This document shows positions 63,828 through 64,000 of a DNA stretch of 64,000 nt, in pieces. Where the stretch lies: assembly GCF_910589235.1 (NCBI RefSeq), contig NC_060976.1, positions 4,046,253 through 4,110,252 of the forward strand, in the 5' to 3' direction. Positions within the stretch are counted from its first letter, which is position 1; every line of letters starts with the position of its first letter. A model generated the notes under the pieces. The model made no database searches. It saw nothing but the letters and a program-made list of their open reading frames with translations, and was not told the origin of the DNA. A program made the position numbers and the translations under genes. The DNA comes from Vespa crabro. Lineage: Eukaryota > Arthropoda > Insecta > Hymenoptera > Vespidae.

Positions 63828-64000
63828 GTAAGGCTAGGCTTATACGCGTACGACGTTGGTGATGATCATGGAACCGTGACGAAGAGGATCGATGAAAAAG
63901 ATTGAAAGGTCGTCTTTATAGGTACGCTCTTCATCTCGTTTATAACGAGACCGCGGGACTTGTCCGGTACGTTGAGGAATCACGCTTGTTGCCAGACACT

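Noticed and set aside
1..64000. Known insect microRNAs, transposase frames, terminal inverted repeats
   Set aside because: Scanning by eye for familiar microRNA cores (let-7, bantam, miR-1, miR-8, miR-9, miR-184 and others) and for long transposase-like frames found none. A computed search could still reveal degraded elements.

Overview
The window looks like gene-poor nuclear DNA from an arthropod, most likely an insect and plausibly a hymenopteran (bee, wasp or ant). The grounds are eukaryotic splice sites with short A/T-rich introns, moderate GC, many CG-containing words, and dozens of long (GA)n/(TC)n dinucleotide tracts. The species call is inference. I see no prokaryotic operon, CRISPR array, rRNA, recognisable tRNA, intact transposase or viral gene. 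Most of the longer open frames are either translated GA/TC repeats (Glu-Arg or Ser-Leu runs) or antisense shadows.

Layout. (1) 1-9.6 kb: non-coding, with simple repeats and a diverged ~200-bp direct duplication (3189-3391 and 3457-3652). (2) 9613-9796, minus strand: a well-supported first coding exon (59 codons, phase-0 GTGAGT donor). Its gene would continue past the left edge. A likely 5'-UTR exon lies upstream, ending at 12915. (3) 13-33 kb: mostly repeats and unique non-coding DNA, with weak exon candidates near 14.7 kb and 22.4 kb. (4) 35280-39012, plus strand: the one clear multi-exon gene. A 2.5-kb exon encodes a long, charged, probably disordered region, and four short exons follow; the model product is 1,073 aa. 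Its 5' end and two of its introns are ambiguous. I do not recognise the family with confidence. (5) 39-50 kb: repeats. (6) 50.1-52.1 kb: GC-rich, GA-rich, with an ambiguous exon-like stretch. (7) 57099-57212, plus strand: an exon-like segment with a textbook polypyrimidine tract. (8) 62.9-64 kb: a CG-rich region that looks like the 5' end of a plus-strand gene, with a candidate first coding exon (63708-63827) running off the right edge.

The genes do not form an evident functional system. The picture is of a left-going gene, an independent gene in the middle and a right-going gene, separated by microsatellite-dense DNA. The most interesting item is the uncharacterised middle gene with its odd splice boundaries. 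I found no convincing evidence for a new biological system. All exon calls were made by eye from splice consensus and reading frame, without alignment or RNA evidence.
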